From CAVSSX01 sp963730735 (GTDB lineage Bacteria; Actinomycetota; Acidimicrobiia; Acidimicrobiales; RAAP-2), in the NCBI GenBank assembly GCA_963730735.1, contig CAVSSX010000007.1, forward strand, positions 1,426,001-1,490,000: 64,000 nt of DNA. Reading direction: 5' to 3'. This document shows positions 1 to 7,749 of this stretch, piece by piece. The position numbers were made by a program, and so were the translations under genes. Every line of letters begins with the position of its first letter. Position 1 is the stretch's first letter. Under the pieces are notes generated by a model. The model worked only from the letters and a program-made list of their open reading frames with translations. It made no database searches and was not told the origin of the DNA.

Positions 1-2
1 GC

Positions 3-854
3 GCCTTCGTGGTCGTCGAGCTGCGGACCGAGCACCCCTTGTTCGACCTGTCGTTGTTCCGCATCCCCACCTTCAGCGGGGGATTGGCGGCGGCGTTCGC
101 CATGAACGGGTCGCTCTACGCCATGCTCTTGTACCTGGTCCTCTACCTCCAGGACGACCTGGGCTACTCGGCCCTGGGCACCGGCCTCCGGCTGTTGGTC
201 ATGAGCGGGGTGACCCTCATCACGGCGACCGTGGCCGGACGGCTCAGCACCCACATGCCGGTCCGCTGGCTCATCGGGCCGGGACTGTTCCTGGTCGGGG
301 TGGGGCTGCTGCTCATGTCGGGGCTCGACGGGGCCAGCACCTGGACCCACCTGATCCCCGGCTTCATCGTGGCCGGCGCCGGCTCCGGGATGGTCAACCC
401 GCCGCTGGCCTCCACGGCCGTCGGTGTGGTCGCCCCCGAGCGCTCGGGCATGGCGTCGGGGGTCAACACCACCTTCCGCCAGATCGGCATCGCCACCGGG
501 ATCGCCGCCTACGGCTCGATCTTCGCCTCCTCGTTGCGCAACAAGCTCGATGGTGCGTTGGCGGGCACGCCGGCCCTGCGCAGCCACCTGGCCCAGGTCG
601 TGAACGGCGTGCAGCAGGGCAACCCTTCCCAGGCCATCGAGCGGGTGCCGGCGTCGCTCCGGGGACCGCTGGTGGCGGCCATCCACTCGAGCTTCGCCGA
701 CACCCTCAACATCCTCCTGGTGGTGAGCGCCGCCCTGGCCATCGTCGGGGCCGTCTGCGCCACTGTGCTCATCCGGCCCCGGGACCTGGTGGCGTCGCAT
801 CCGCAGCCGGCCCCGGCGGCCGAGGAGCCGACCGGCGCCGCCGTCGCCGGCTAG
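3..854 (+). CDS. DHA2-family MFS drug exporter, C-terminal part (5' truncated by window edge)
   Basis: The frame is open from the first codon of the window, so the N-terminal half lies upstream. The remaining ~283 residues match the second half of EmrB/QacA-type proton-driven multidrug exporters of the inner membrane. They begin with the family's PLFDLSLFRIPTF entry into the second helix bundle, contain about seven hydrophobic helices, and carry the glycine-rich stretch ERSGMASGVNTTFRQIG that is typical of DHA2 transporters. The protein ends in a short Pro/Ala-rich cytoplasmic tail. The substrate cannot be told from sequence. Two more DHA2 genes occur in this window (5599 and 34601), so exporters are abundant in this genome. 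Confidence 0.88.
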   Translation, partial: AFVVVELRTEHPLFDLSLFRIPTFSGGLAAAFAMNGSLYAMLLYLVLYLQDDLGYSALGTGLRLLVMSGVTLITATVAGRLSTHMPVRWLIGPGLFLVGVGLLLMSGLDGASTWTHLIPGFIVAGAGSGMVNPPLASTAVGVVAPERSGMASGVNTTFRQIGIATGIAAYGSIFASSLRNKLDGALAGTPALRSHLAQVVNGVQQGNPSQAIERVPASLRGPLVAAIHSSFADTLNILLVVSAALAIVGAVCATVLIRPRDLVASHPQPAPAAEEPTGAAVAG

Positions 855-876
855 CCCCGACCGATCGCGGGGGCCG

Positions 877-1149
877 TCAGGAGAAGGGCGGGGTGATCCC
901 GGCGTTGGTCAGCATGCGCCGGAGGTCGACCAGCTGCTGAGAGTCGACGTCGTCGTGCTTGGGCCGGTCGAACGTCTCGGTCTCCTCGCCGATGGTGACG
1001 ATGTAGCGGTGGTTGTGCTCCTCGACCACCGTGCCGACGGCGTCGACGAGCGACATGACGTCGTGCCACTCCACGTTGTGGTTGCTCGGGTGGGCGAAGA
1101 TCCGCTCCGCCGTCGTGCGATGGTGCCCGCTGAGTGCCGTCCCTGCCAT
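877..1149 (-). CDS. Conserved hypothetical protein, 90 aa (HicA-like flavour)
   Basis: The ATG at 1149 was chosen because an AAGGAG ribosome site lies 5 bases upstream; the frame continues further upstream but without support. The protein is short and charged, with a segment HPSNHNVEWHDVMSLVDAVG followed by a beta-rich middle (YIVTIGEETETF) and a C-terminal QQLVDLRRMLTNAG helix. The HPxxxNxxWxDVxxLL pattern recalls small HicA-like proteins of actinobacteria, but I see no HicB partner, so a toxin role is not supported. It faces the 3' end of the exporter gene and is transcribed convergently to it, away from the LLM oxidoreductase gene. Confidence 0.7.
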   Translation of the reverse strand: MAGTALSGHHRTTAERIFAHPSNHNVEWHDVMSLVDAVGTVVEEHNHRYIVTIGEETETFDRPKHDDVDSQQLVDLRRMLTNAGITPPFS

Positions 1150-1378
1150 GCCGTCTCCTTGCCGAAGGCGTCGCACCGGTCGTGCGGCGTGTGGGCCCAG
1201 CATGGCGGACAGGGAGCGATCCCGTCGCCAGTTCACCCGGTGGGGTCGTCGTTCGGGTCACGGCGGGCGACCTCGTGGCTGGTCGCTTGGTGGCGGCGAA
1301 CGGATTGTCGCCGCTCCCGGGGGTTGTTACCGTGGCGCTGCAACCGATCGACGTCCGTTCGAGCGGGGGGGAATTCTC
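1150..1378. other. Intergenic region between divergent genes
   Basis: About 230 bases between the small minus-strand gene (start 1149) and the LLM oxidoreductase unit. It contains the AAGGAG site of the minus-strand gene (1155-1160) and must hold the promoters of both directions. Overlapping open frames here are GC-rich shadows. No clear promoter hexamers or strong palindrome were found. Confidence 0.4.
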
Positions 1379-1555
1379 ATGAACGTGCCGGGGGCAGCAC
1401 CACGTCCGACGGCGGGCACGTCCACCGAGCACGCCGCCGCCCGACCGCGACGCAACGGTCGAGGAGCGTCCGAGCCGTCGCCCGGTCCCCGAGCGGCGTC
1501 GGGTCGACCCCGATCCGCCGTGGGGCACCGGGTCCGAGAAGGGAGCAGCACATGA
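1379..1555 (+). CDS. Possible 58-aa upstream ORF coupled to the LLM oxidoreductase gene
   Basis: An ATG at 1379 follows a G-rich run (GGGGGGG, 1374 and upstream) and opens a 58-codon frame whose TGA overlaps the next gene's ATG (ATGA at 1552-1555). The product would be basic, Arg/Pro/Ala-rich and without any recognisable domain. The overlap and the purine-rich leader are what one expects of a translationally coupled leader ORF, but at this GC content such frames also arise by chance. It is listed as a candidate only. Confidence 0.22.
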   Translation: MNVPGAAPRPTAGTSTEHAAARPRRNGRGASEPSPGPRAASGRPRSAVGHRVREGSST

Positions 1556-2508
1556 GTACGGAGCCGTTCGCCCGGGGATCGATCTCCCTGCGGCTGTACC
1601 CCCACAACGACCTGGACGCCTCCGGGATCATCGCCGAGCTGTCCGAGCAGGCCCGCCTCGGTCTCGCCGGCGGCTTCGACGGCGTGATGACCAGTGAACA
1701 CCACGGGGGGGTGGGGGGGTACATCCCCAATCCCCTCCAGATGGCCTCGTTCATCCTCGAGGACTCGCCCACGGGCTGGGCGGCGCCCTGCCCGTTGCTG
1801 CTCCCCCTGCGGCCCACGGCCATGGTGGCCGAGGAAGTGGCGTGGCTGGCCGCCCGCCATCCCGGTCGGGTCGGGCTCGGCGTGGGCTCGGGCGCCATGG
1901 CCCTCGACTTCGAGTCGATGGGCGTGGAGCTGTCCGAGTCGGTGCCGTCCTTCAAGCGTGAGCTGCCCTCGATCGTGGCCATGCTGCAGGGCCGGGACCT
2001 GCGCGGCCTCGACGGCGACAAGGCCTTCCAGCGGTGCCAGGAGTTCCCCGTGCCGGTGCTCAGCGCCGCCGTCTCGCTGACCGCCGCCCGGCGGGCGGGC
2101 CGGGTCGGGGCCGGGGTGATCCTCGAAGGCATGTCCGACCCGGCCAAGGTGGCGGCCCTCTGTCAGGCGTTCGACGAGGCCGGCGGGACCGAGGCCAAGG
2201 TGCTGGTCCGACGGGTCTGGCTGGGTGAGTCCAACCGCGCCGTCATCGACAACCAGCGGCGCTTCTACGCCGAGAAGGGCAACGGGAACCTGCCGTTCGG
2301 CGACGACCAGACCCTGGCGTCCACCGACCCGGTCGAGCTGGCCGAGCGCATCGTGGCCATCCAGCGCGACACAGGCGTCGACGCCATCAACCTGCGGATC
2401 CATCTCCCGGGCATCGCGGCCGAGGCGGTGCGGGACCAGATCGCCGGGCTCACCGAGTCGGTGCTGCCGGCGATGCGCCGCCTGACGGGAGCATCTCAGG
2501 GGTCGTGA
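1552..2508 (+). CDS. LLM-class flavin-dependent oxidoreductase
   Basis: 318 residues, a usual length for the bacterial luciferase-like monooxygenase (LLM) superfamily, which binds FMN or F420 in a TIM barrel. The start at 1552 has a GGGAG site 7 bases upstream and begins the conserved beta-1 region (SISLRLYPHNDLDASG). The frame is open further upstream but without family similarity. Family signatures are the early MTSEHHGG segment, the VGLGVGSGA loop and the middle LSAAVSLTAARRAGRVGAG, which in the family contacts the flavin phosphate. The C-terminal part ends in a helix leading to the usual barrel closure. The substrate is unknown; actinobacteria often use such enzymes with F420 in catabolism of cyclic or hydrophobic compounds. 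An SDR follows 111 bases downstream on the same strand. Confidence 0.85.
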   Translation: MSTEPFARGSISLRLYPHNDLDASGIIAELSEQARLGLAGGFDGVMTSEHHGGVGGYIPNPLQMASFILEDSPTGWAAPCPLLLPLRPTAMVAEEVAWLAARHPGRVGLGVGSGAMALDFESMGVELSESVPSFKRELPSIVAMLQGRDLRGLDGDKAFQRCQEFPVPVLSAAVSLTAARRAGRVGAGVILEGMSDPAKVAALCQAFDEAGGTEAKVLVRRVWLGESNRAVIDNQRRFYAEKGNGNLPFGDDQTLASTDPVELAERIVAIQRDTGVDAINLRIHLPGIAAEAVRDQIAGLTESVLPAMRRLTGASQGS

Positions 2509-2619
2509 TCGCCGGTGCCGGCCGGGAGATCGGCGGCATGACGACGCCGGCCGGCGGCCCGACCTACGGTCTCCCCGTCGCAGCCATATGAGCCCACAGT
2601 AGGAAGAAGAGGAGCATCC

Positions 2620-3438
2620 ATGGAGTACCAGCAGCGATTCGCAGGCCGCGTGGCCATCGTCACCGGCGTCTCGAGTCAGGGGATCGGTCAGGCCTGCGCC
2701 CTCCGGCTCGGGCTCGAAGGGGCGTCGGTCGTCATCAACCGCCGTTCGGCCGATCGGCTGGCCGAGACCGAGCAGGCGCTCCGGTCGGCCGGCGTCGACA
2801 AGGTGGTGGCCGTGCCGGGGTCCCTCGAGGACGACGCCACGGTCACGGCCCTGGTCAAGGCGGCGATCGACAACTTCGGTCGGGTGGACCTGATCGTCAA
2901 CGCCGTGGGCGGTGCGCCCTACGTGGGGCCGTTCCTCGAAATGGGTCGTGAAGACTTCATGGGGTCGATCTCGATCAACACCTGGGGCACCATCGCCCTG
3001 GTGCAGGAGGCGATGGCCCACGGCCTCGGTGACGACGGCGGCGGCTCGGTGGTCAACATCTCGAGCGGCACCGTGCACAAGACGACGCCGACCATGTCCG
3101 CCTACTCGGCCGGGAAGGCGGCCCTCAACGCCCTCACCCGGACCATGGCCCGGGACCTCGGTCCTCGCGGCGTCCGGGTGAACGGGGTCGCCCCGGGTCT
3201 CACCATGGTCGAGGGCAACGTCAACATGTGGGAGTCCGACGACGGGGCGGCGGCCGGCAAGAACCTCCTCCTGGGTCGTATCGGCTACCCGTCCGACCAG
3301 GCGGCGGCGGTGCTGTTCCTCCTGTCCGACGAGGCCGCCTGGATCACCGGCGTGACCATCGACGTCGACGGCGGCAACCACCTCATGGGTGGGTGGACGC
3401 CGATGACGCCCCAGCCGGCGGCGGCCAACCCGGCCTGA
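2620..3438 (+). CDS. SDR-family NAD(P)-dependent oxidoreductase
   Basis: 272 residues, classical short-chain dehydrogenase size. The cofactor motif TGxxxxGIG appears as TGVSSQGIGQA near residue 15, the NNAG equivalent is VNAVGG near residue 95, and the catalytic Ser-Tyr-Lys triad is visible in NISSG and YSAGK near residue 165. The C-terminus carries the ITG(V)TIDVDGG strand found in nearly all family members. GAAGAGGAG lies just upstream of the ATG. It probably oxidises or reduces a secondary alcohol/ketone or 3-hydroxyacyl-CoA; the LLM oxidoreductase upstream may share its pathway. The last codons, AACCCGGCC plus stop, are themselves the first unit of a 16-bp tandem repeat that continues beyond the stop. 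Confidence 0.9.
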   Translation: MEYQQRFAGRVAIVTGVSSQGIGQACALRLGLEGASVVINRRSADRLAETEQALRSAGVDKVVAVPGSLEDDATVTALVKAAIDNFGRVDLIVNAVGGAPYVGPFLEMGREDFMGSISINTWGTIALVQEAMAHGLGDDGGGSVVNISSGTVHKTTPTMSAYSAGKAALNALTRTMARDLGPRGVRVNGVAPGLTMVEGNVNMWESDDGAAAGKNLLLGRIGYPSDQAAAVLFLLSDEAAWITGVTIDVDGGNHLMGGWTPMTPQPAAANPA

Positions 3439-3560
3439 GGTCAACCCGGGCTGGGGCCAACCCGGCCTGGGGCCAACCCGGCCTGGGGCCAAACCCGGCC
3501 TGGGGCCAACCCGGCCTGGGGCCAACCCGGCCTGGGCCAACCCGGCCTGGGGCCAACCCA
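3427..3560. repeat. 16-bp minisatellite starting inside the SDR stop region
   Basis: About eight tandem copies of AACCCGGCCTGGGGCC run from 3427 to 3554, followed by a partial copy. Copy one is AACCCGGCCTGAGGTC and contains the SDR stop codon (TGA). The remaining copies are near-identical, with one 17-bp unit (3491-3507) and one 15-bp unit (3524-3538). Because 16 is not a multiple of three, the array does not encode a regular peptide repeat. It fills the gap before the alpha/beta hydrolase. Confidence 0.9.
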
Positions 3561-3662
3561 ATCAGAGGATGGTCGGGGCGGTCGCCACCCGGTCGGCGCC
3601 GACCGCCCCGCCGTCCGGTCGCCACCCCGGTCCGGCGCCGGCCGGGGGAGTACCGTCGTCGC

Positions 3663-4389
3663 ATGCCCACGCTCTCTTCCGGCGACGTCCGACTCGTCTA
3701 CCAGGACACGGGGGCAGGGTCCGGCCGTGCTCTGTCTGGCCCCGGGGGGCCTGTCGGCGTCACGCACCGAGTTGTGGTCTCGGATGCCGTGGAACCCGCT
3801 CCAGGAGCTGGCCGACGGCTACCGGGTCGTGGCCATGGACCAACGCAACACCGGGACGTCCTTCGCCCCGGTGACCGGCGGGGACGGATGGGGCAGCTAC
3901 GCCGGCGACCAGCTGGCGCTGATGGACGCCCTCGGGATCGATCGGTTCGCCGTCGTGGGCATGTGCATCGGTGGGGCCTTCCTCCTGCGACTGCTCGAAG
4001 CCGCCCCGGAGCGGATCACCGCCGCCGTGGCCCTGCAGCCCATCGGCCGCGACGACAACCTGGCGACGTTCCGCTCGCTCTTCGACACCTGGCGCCAGGG
4101 GATCGCCGACGAGCACCCCGAGGCGGCCGAGGCCGACTGGGATGCCTTCCGCTCGTCGCTCTTCGGCCCCGACCGCCTGCTGTGGAGCGTCGACGACGGC
4201 TTCCTGCCGACCGTGCGCACCCCGCTCCTCGTCCTGCAGGGCAACGACGAGTACCACCCCCGCTCGGTGTCCCGGGCGCTGGCCGAGCGTGTCCCGTCGG
4301 CCACCTTGATCGAGCAGTGGAAGGAACCGGCCGACACCCCGGCCGCCGCCATCGCCATCCGCCAGTTCCTCGCCACCCACGCCGCCTGA
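3663..4389 (+). CDS. Alpha/beta hydrolase with one frameshift near 3718
   Basis: The ATG at 3663 opens an N-terminal strand (MPTLSSGDVRLVYQDTGAG); after about 19 codons the homology moves to the +1 frame (PAVLCLAPGGLSASRTELW) and continues to the stop at 4389. The total is ~242 residues, standard for this fold. The oxyanion region is LAPGG, the nucleophile elbow is GMCIGG, so the nucleophile would be cysteine rather than serine, and the acid/His end is in LQGNDEYHP. GxCxGG elbows are known in dienelactone-hydrolase-like and haloperoxidase-like proteins. One extra base around 3718 explains the break. Read literally the protein would start at an internal codon near 3727 and lack the first strand. 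The substrate is unknown. Confidence 0.75.
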
Positions 4390-4457
4390 CCGGCGAAGGT
4401 CCGGCCACCGCCGCTGGCCCGTGGTCCCGACCGGTCGGGCCCTACGGCTCCCGGTGC

Positions 4458-5429
4458 CTACCAGGCGTAGTGCTCGGGAGCCGGCTGGAAGCCCGGGAAG
4501 ATCTCGTCGAGTCGCCCGAGCGCCTTCTCGTCGAGCCGGACGTCGAGGGCCCGGATGGCCGCGTCCAGCTGCTCCTGGATGCGGGGCCCGACGATGGGGG
4601 CGGTGACACCCTCCTGGTGGAGCAACCAGGCCAGCGCCACGTCGCCCGGCTCATGGCCCAGCTCGGCGGCGAAGTCCTCGTAGGCCTCGATCTGCGGCCG
4701 GTTGCGGGCCACGGCGTCGGCCGCCCGACCTTCGAGGCGCCGCTTCCCTTCCCGCTCCTTGCGCAGGACGCCGCCCAGGAGCCCACCTTCGAGGGGGGAC
4801 CAGGGGAGGACGCCGATGCCGTAGTGCCGGGCGGCCGGCAGCACCTCGAGCTCGATCTGGCGGGTGGCCAGGTTGTAGATGGACTGCTCGCTCACCAGGC
4901 CGGTGAACTGGCGGGCGGCGGCGGCCGCCTGCGCCTGGGCCAGGTGCCACCCGGCGAAGTTACTGCTGCCGACATAGAGGATCTTCCCCTGGGCCACGGC
5001 GACCTCGATGGCCTGCCAGATCTCCTCCCACGGCGTGCGGCGGTCGATGTGGTGGAACTGGTAGAGGTCGATGTAGTCGGTCTGGAGTCGGGCCAGGCTG
5101 GCGTCGAGCGCCCGGCGGATGTTCAAGGCCGAGAGCTTCCCCTCGTTGGGCCAGTCACCCATTTCGCCGTAGAGCTTGGTGGCCAGCACCGTGCGCTCTC
5201 GCCGGCCGCCTCCCTGGGCGAACCAGCGGCCGATGATCTCCTCGGTGGCCCCGACCCCGAGGTGTCGCCCGTAGCGGTTCGCCGTGTCGAAGAAGTTGAT
5301 GCCCTGCTCGTGGGCCGAGTCCATGATGGCGAACGAGTCGGGCTCGCTGGTGAGCGGTCCGAAGTTCATGGTGCCGAGGCACAGGCGACTGACGGTCAGG
5401 CCGGAGCGGCCGAGGTGGGTGTAGAGCAT
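4458..5429 (-). CDS. Aldo/keto reductase
   Basis: 323 residues, usual for the family (Tas/YghZ-like TIM barrel, NADPH-dependent carbonyl reductase). The ATG at 5429 has GGTGGGAG just upstream and begins the conserved MLYTHLGRSGLTVSRLCLG. The catalytic tetrad is visible: Asp and Tyr in FFDTANRYG, Lys in ATKLYG, His in YQFHHID. The NADP phosphate-binding loop near the C-terminus is present (APIVGPRIQEQLD). Upstream extension of the frame is not supported. The gene is divergent from the DHA2 exporter at 5599, and the shared intergenic region contains a palindrome over a strong promoter. Confidence 0.92.
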   Translation of the reverse strand: MLYTHLGRSGLTVSRLCLGTMNFGPLTSEPDSFAIMDSAHEQGINFFDTANRYGRHLGVGATEEIIGRWFAQGGGRRERTVLATKLYGEMGDWPNEGKLSALNIRRALDASLARLQTDYIDLYQFHHIDRRTPWEEIWQAIEVAVAQGKILYVGSSNFAGWHLAQAQAAAAARQFTGLVSEQSIYNLATRQIELEVLPAARHYGIGVLPWSPLEGGLLGGVLRKEREGKRRLEGRAADAVARNRPQIEAYEDFAAELGHEPGDVALAWLLHQEGVTAPIVGPRIQEQLDAAIRALDVRLDEKALGRLDEIFPGFQPAPEHYAW

Positions 5430-5542
5430 GCTCCCACCTTGGTGCGCCGGGCTGGCGCTGTCCAGGGGAGGCGGTGTGCCGGGCCGAGCCGACCGGTCGG
5501 CTGCGGACCCGTGGGACGGGGTCCGACCCACGGTCCGATAAG

Positions 5543-5571
5543 TTGACGTTAACGTTAAGTGTCCCTAGGGT
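5543..5571 (+). promoter_or_regulatory. Promoter with overlapping palindromic operator upstream of the MFS gene
   Basis: TTGACG at 5543-5548, a 17-base spacer, then TAGGGT at 5566-5571 form a good sigma-70-type promoter reading toward the exporter ATG at 5599. The -35 is embedded in an imperfect 16-bp palindrome TTGACGTTAACGTTAA (5543-5558, core ACGTTAACGT, one mismatch between arms). Such a site covering the -35 would suit a dimeric repressor. No regulator gene sits next to it. Confidence 0.6.
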
Positions 5572-5598
5572 GCATCCGAGAGTCTCGTCTGGAGCCGC

Positions 5599-7749
5599 AT
5601 GACCGATTTGGCGTTCGCACCACCGGGCCGCCCCGCCCGCCCGATGGTCGCCGACAGCTACAAGTGGACCGCCCTGTTCATCTCGACCCTCGGGATGCTG
5701 ATGGCCACGATCGACGGCTCGATCACGTTGATCGCCCTGCCCGACATCTTCCGGGGGATCGACATCGACCCGTTGCAGCCGGGCAACAGCTTCTACCTGC
5801 TGTGGATGATCCTGGGCTTCCTGGTGGTCACCAGCGTGCTGGTGACGTCGCTCGGTCGGCTGGGCGACATCTACGGGCGGGTCCGCACCTACAACCTGGG
5901 CTTCGCCGTCTTCACCTTCTTCTCCCTGATGCTCAGCATCACCTGGATGGCCGGGCACGCCGCCGGCATCTGCCTGATCGTCATGCGGCTCTTCCAGGGG
6001 GTGGGCGCGGCCATGCTCATGGCCAACTCGGCGGCCATCCTGACCGACGCCTTCCCGTCGGGGAAGCTGGGCATGGCCATGGGCATCAACCAGGCGGCGG
6101 CGTTCAGCGGCACGTTCATCGGCCTGGTCCTCGGCGGGATCCTGGCCCCGGTCAACTGGCGCCTCATCTTCCTCGTCTCGGTTCCGATCGGCCTGTTCGC
6201 CACCGTCTGGGGCTATCTCAAGCTGCAGGAGCTGAGCGAGCGCCGGCCGGCCCGGATCGACTGGCCGGGCAACATCACCTTCGCCCTCGGCCTCATCCTG
6301 ATCATGGTGGGCATCACCTACGGCATCGAGCCCTACGGCGGCCAGACCATGGGGTGGACCAACCCGCTGGTGCTGACGTGCCTCGGGGTCGGGGTGCTGT
6401 TGCTGGTGGCCTTCGGCATCATCGAGACCAAGGTCGCCGAGCCGATGTTCCGGCTCCAGCTCTTCAAGATCCGGGCCTTCACCGCCGGGGTCTTCGCCAG
6501 CTTCCTGGCCGCCCTCAGCCGGGGCGGGCTGATGTTCATGCTGATCATCTGGCTGCAGGGCATCTGGCTCCCGCTCCACGGCTACGACTTCACCCGGACG
6601 CCGCTGTGGGCCGGTCTGGCCATGCTCCCGCTCACCGCCGGCTTCCTGATCGCCGGGCCCCTCTCGGGCGTCCTGTCGGACCGCTACGGCTCCCGGCTGT
6701 TCGCCACCGGGGGGATGCTCGGGGCGGCCGTGGGGTTCGCCCTGTTGGAGCTGCTGCCGACCGACTTCCCGTACTGGGTGTTCGCCATCTTGCTGTTCTT
6801 CACCGGGGCGGCCATGTCCTCGTTCGGCTCGCCGAACCGGGCCGGGGTGATGCACAGCCTCCCGCCCGAGCACCGAGGGGCGGGGTCGGGGATGAACACG
6901 ACCTTCCAGAACTCGGCCCAGGTGCTCTCGATCGGGATCTTCTTCACCCTGATCATCGTGGGCCTCTCGGCCACCCTCCCGGCGAGCCTCTACCACGGCC
7001 TGGTGGCCCACGGCGTGGCCCCGGCCGACGCCACCCGGGTCTCCAAGCTGCCGCCGGTGTCCACCCTGTTCGCCGCCTTCCTCGGCTACAACCCGGTCCA
7101 GCACCTGGTGGGTGCGCACGTGCTGGCCCATCTGCCGGCGGCCCAGCAGGCCACCCTGACCGGGCGGAGCTTCTTCCCCGGCCTCATCGCCGCCCCGTTC
7201 CGAGCCGGCCTCCACGCCGCCCTCGACTTCGCCATCGTGGCCAGCCTGCTGGCCGCCGCCGCGTCGTGGACCCGGGGCCCCCAGGCCGTGCGCTCCGGCC
7301 CGGCGTCGACGACGGTGCGCCGGGTCAACGCCGGAGCCGGCGGCTCCCGAGCTCTCGAACTCGGTGCGATAGGTCGACGCGGCGGACCGGGAGGCGGATG
7401 CCGCCGCCCACCGGCGGGCACGGGTGATCGTCAGTGGTGCGCCAGGAACTCGCGGGCGTCGTCGGTGGTGGCCTCGTCGACACCGACGGTAGCGGGTGCC
7501 GTGGGCGGCAACGTCGGGGGCTGCCACTTCTCTTCGACGTTGCCGAACCGCCAGACCGCCAAGGCCACGACCCAGGTCAGGGCGATCAGGCCGACCACGA
7601 GGAAGCCGGCCGTGTTGATGTTGAACCGGCTGACGGTGCTCCAGAACGGGCCGTGGAGGTCCAGCTCCGACGCTGCCAGACCGCACAGCTCGATCGTCCC
7701 GATGATGACGGCGACGGCGACCGAGATCCCCGTGATGATCACGTTGTAA
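5599..7749 (+). CDS. DHA2-family MFS multidrug exporter (3' end uncertain)
   Basis: An ATG with a GGAG site begins a 14-helix DHA2 (EmrB/QacA-type) proton-driven exporter. The first bundle shows LFISTLGMLMATIDGSI and the motif LGRLGDIYGR (motif A); motif C lies in ILTDAFPSGKLGMAMG and the second bundle in GSGMNTTFQNSAQVL. Transporter similarity ends near residue 560 (about 7270). From there to the stop at 7749 the frame runs antisense through the NiCoT gene and is Arg/Pro-rich, unlike any transporter tail. A +1 shift near 7330 would end the protein at a TAG at 7370-7372, which is the more natural end. The substrate is unknown. Confidence 0.85.
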   Translation: MTDLAFAPPGRPARPMVADSYKWTALFISTLGMLMATIDGSITLIALPDIFRGIDIDPLQPGNSFYLLWMILGFLVVTSVLVTSLGRLGDIYGRVRTYNLGFAVFTFFSLMLSITWMAGHAAGICLIVMRLFQGVGAAMLMANSAAILTDAFPSGKLGMAMGINQAAAFSGTFIGLVLGGILAPVNWRLIFLVSVPIGLFATVWGYLKLQELSERRPARIDWPGNITFALGLILIMVGITYGIEPYGGQTMGWTNPLVLTCLGVGVLLLVAFGIIETKVAEPMFRLQLFKIRAFTAGVFASFLAALSRGGLMFMLIIWLQGIWLPLHGYDFTRTPLWAGLAMLPLTAGFLIAGPLSGVLSDRYGSRLFATGGMLGAAVGFALLELLPTDFPYWVFAILLFFTGAAMSSFGSPNRAGVMHSLPPEHRGAGSGMNTTFQNSAQVLSIGIFFTLIIVGLSATLPASLYHGLVAHGVAPADATRVSKLPPVSTLFAAFLGYNPVQHLVGAHVLAHLPAAQQATLTGRSFFPGLIAAPFRAGLHAALDFAIVASLLAAAASWTRGPQAVRSGPASTTVRRVNAGAGGSRALELGAIGRRGGPGGGCRRPPAGTGDRQWCARNSRASSVVASSTPTVAGAVGGNVGGCHFSSTLPNRQTAKATTQVRAIRPTTRKPAVLMLNRLTVLQNGPWRSSSDAARPHSSIVPMMTATATEIPVMITL

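Noticed and set aside
877..1149. HicAB toxin-antitoxin system
   Set aside because: Only a faint resemblance to HicA and no HicB-like partner on either side.
3427..3560. 16-bp repeats as a CRISPR or integron-like array
   Set aside because: No spacers, no integrase or recombination sites; the unit derives from the gene end, so a slippage minisatellite.
1327..3561. Very long antisense open frame (744 codons) opposite the LLM oxidoreductase and SDR genes
   Set aside because: Composition is Gly/Arg/Pro/His-rich with no domains and it lies antisense to two well-conserved enzymes: a high-GC shadow.
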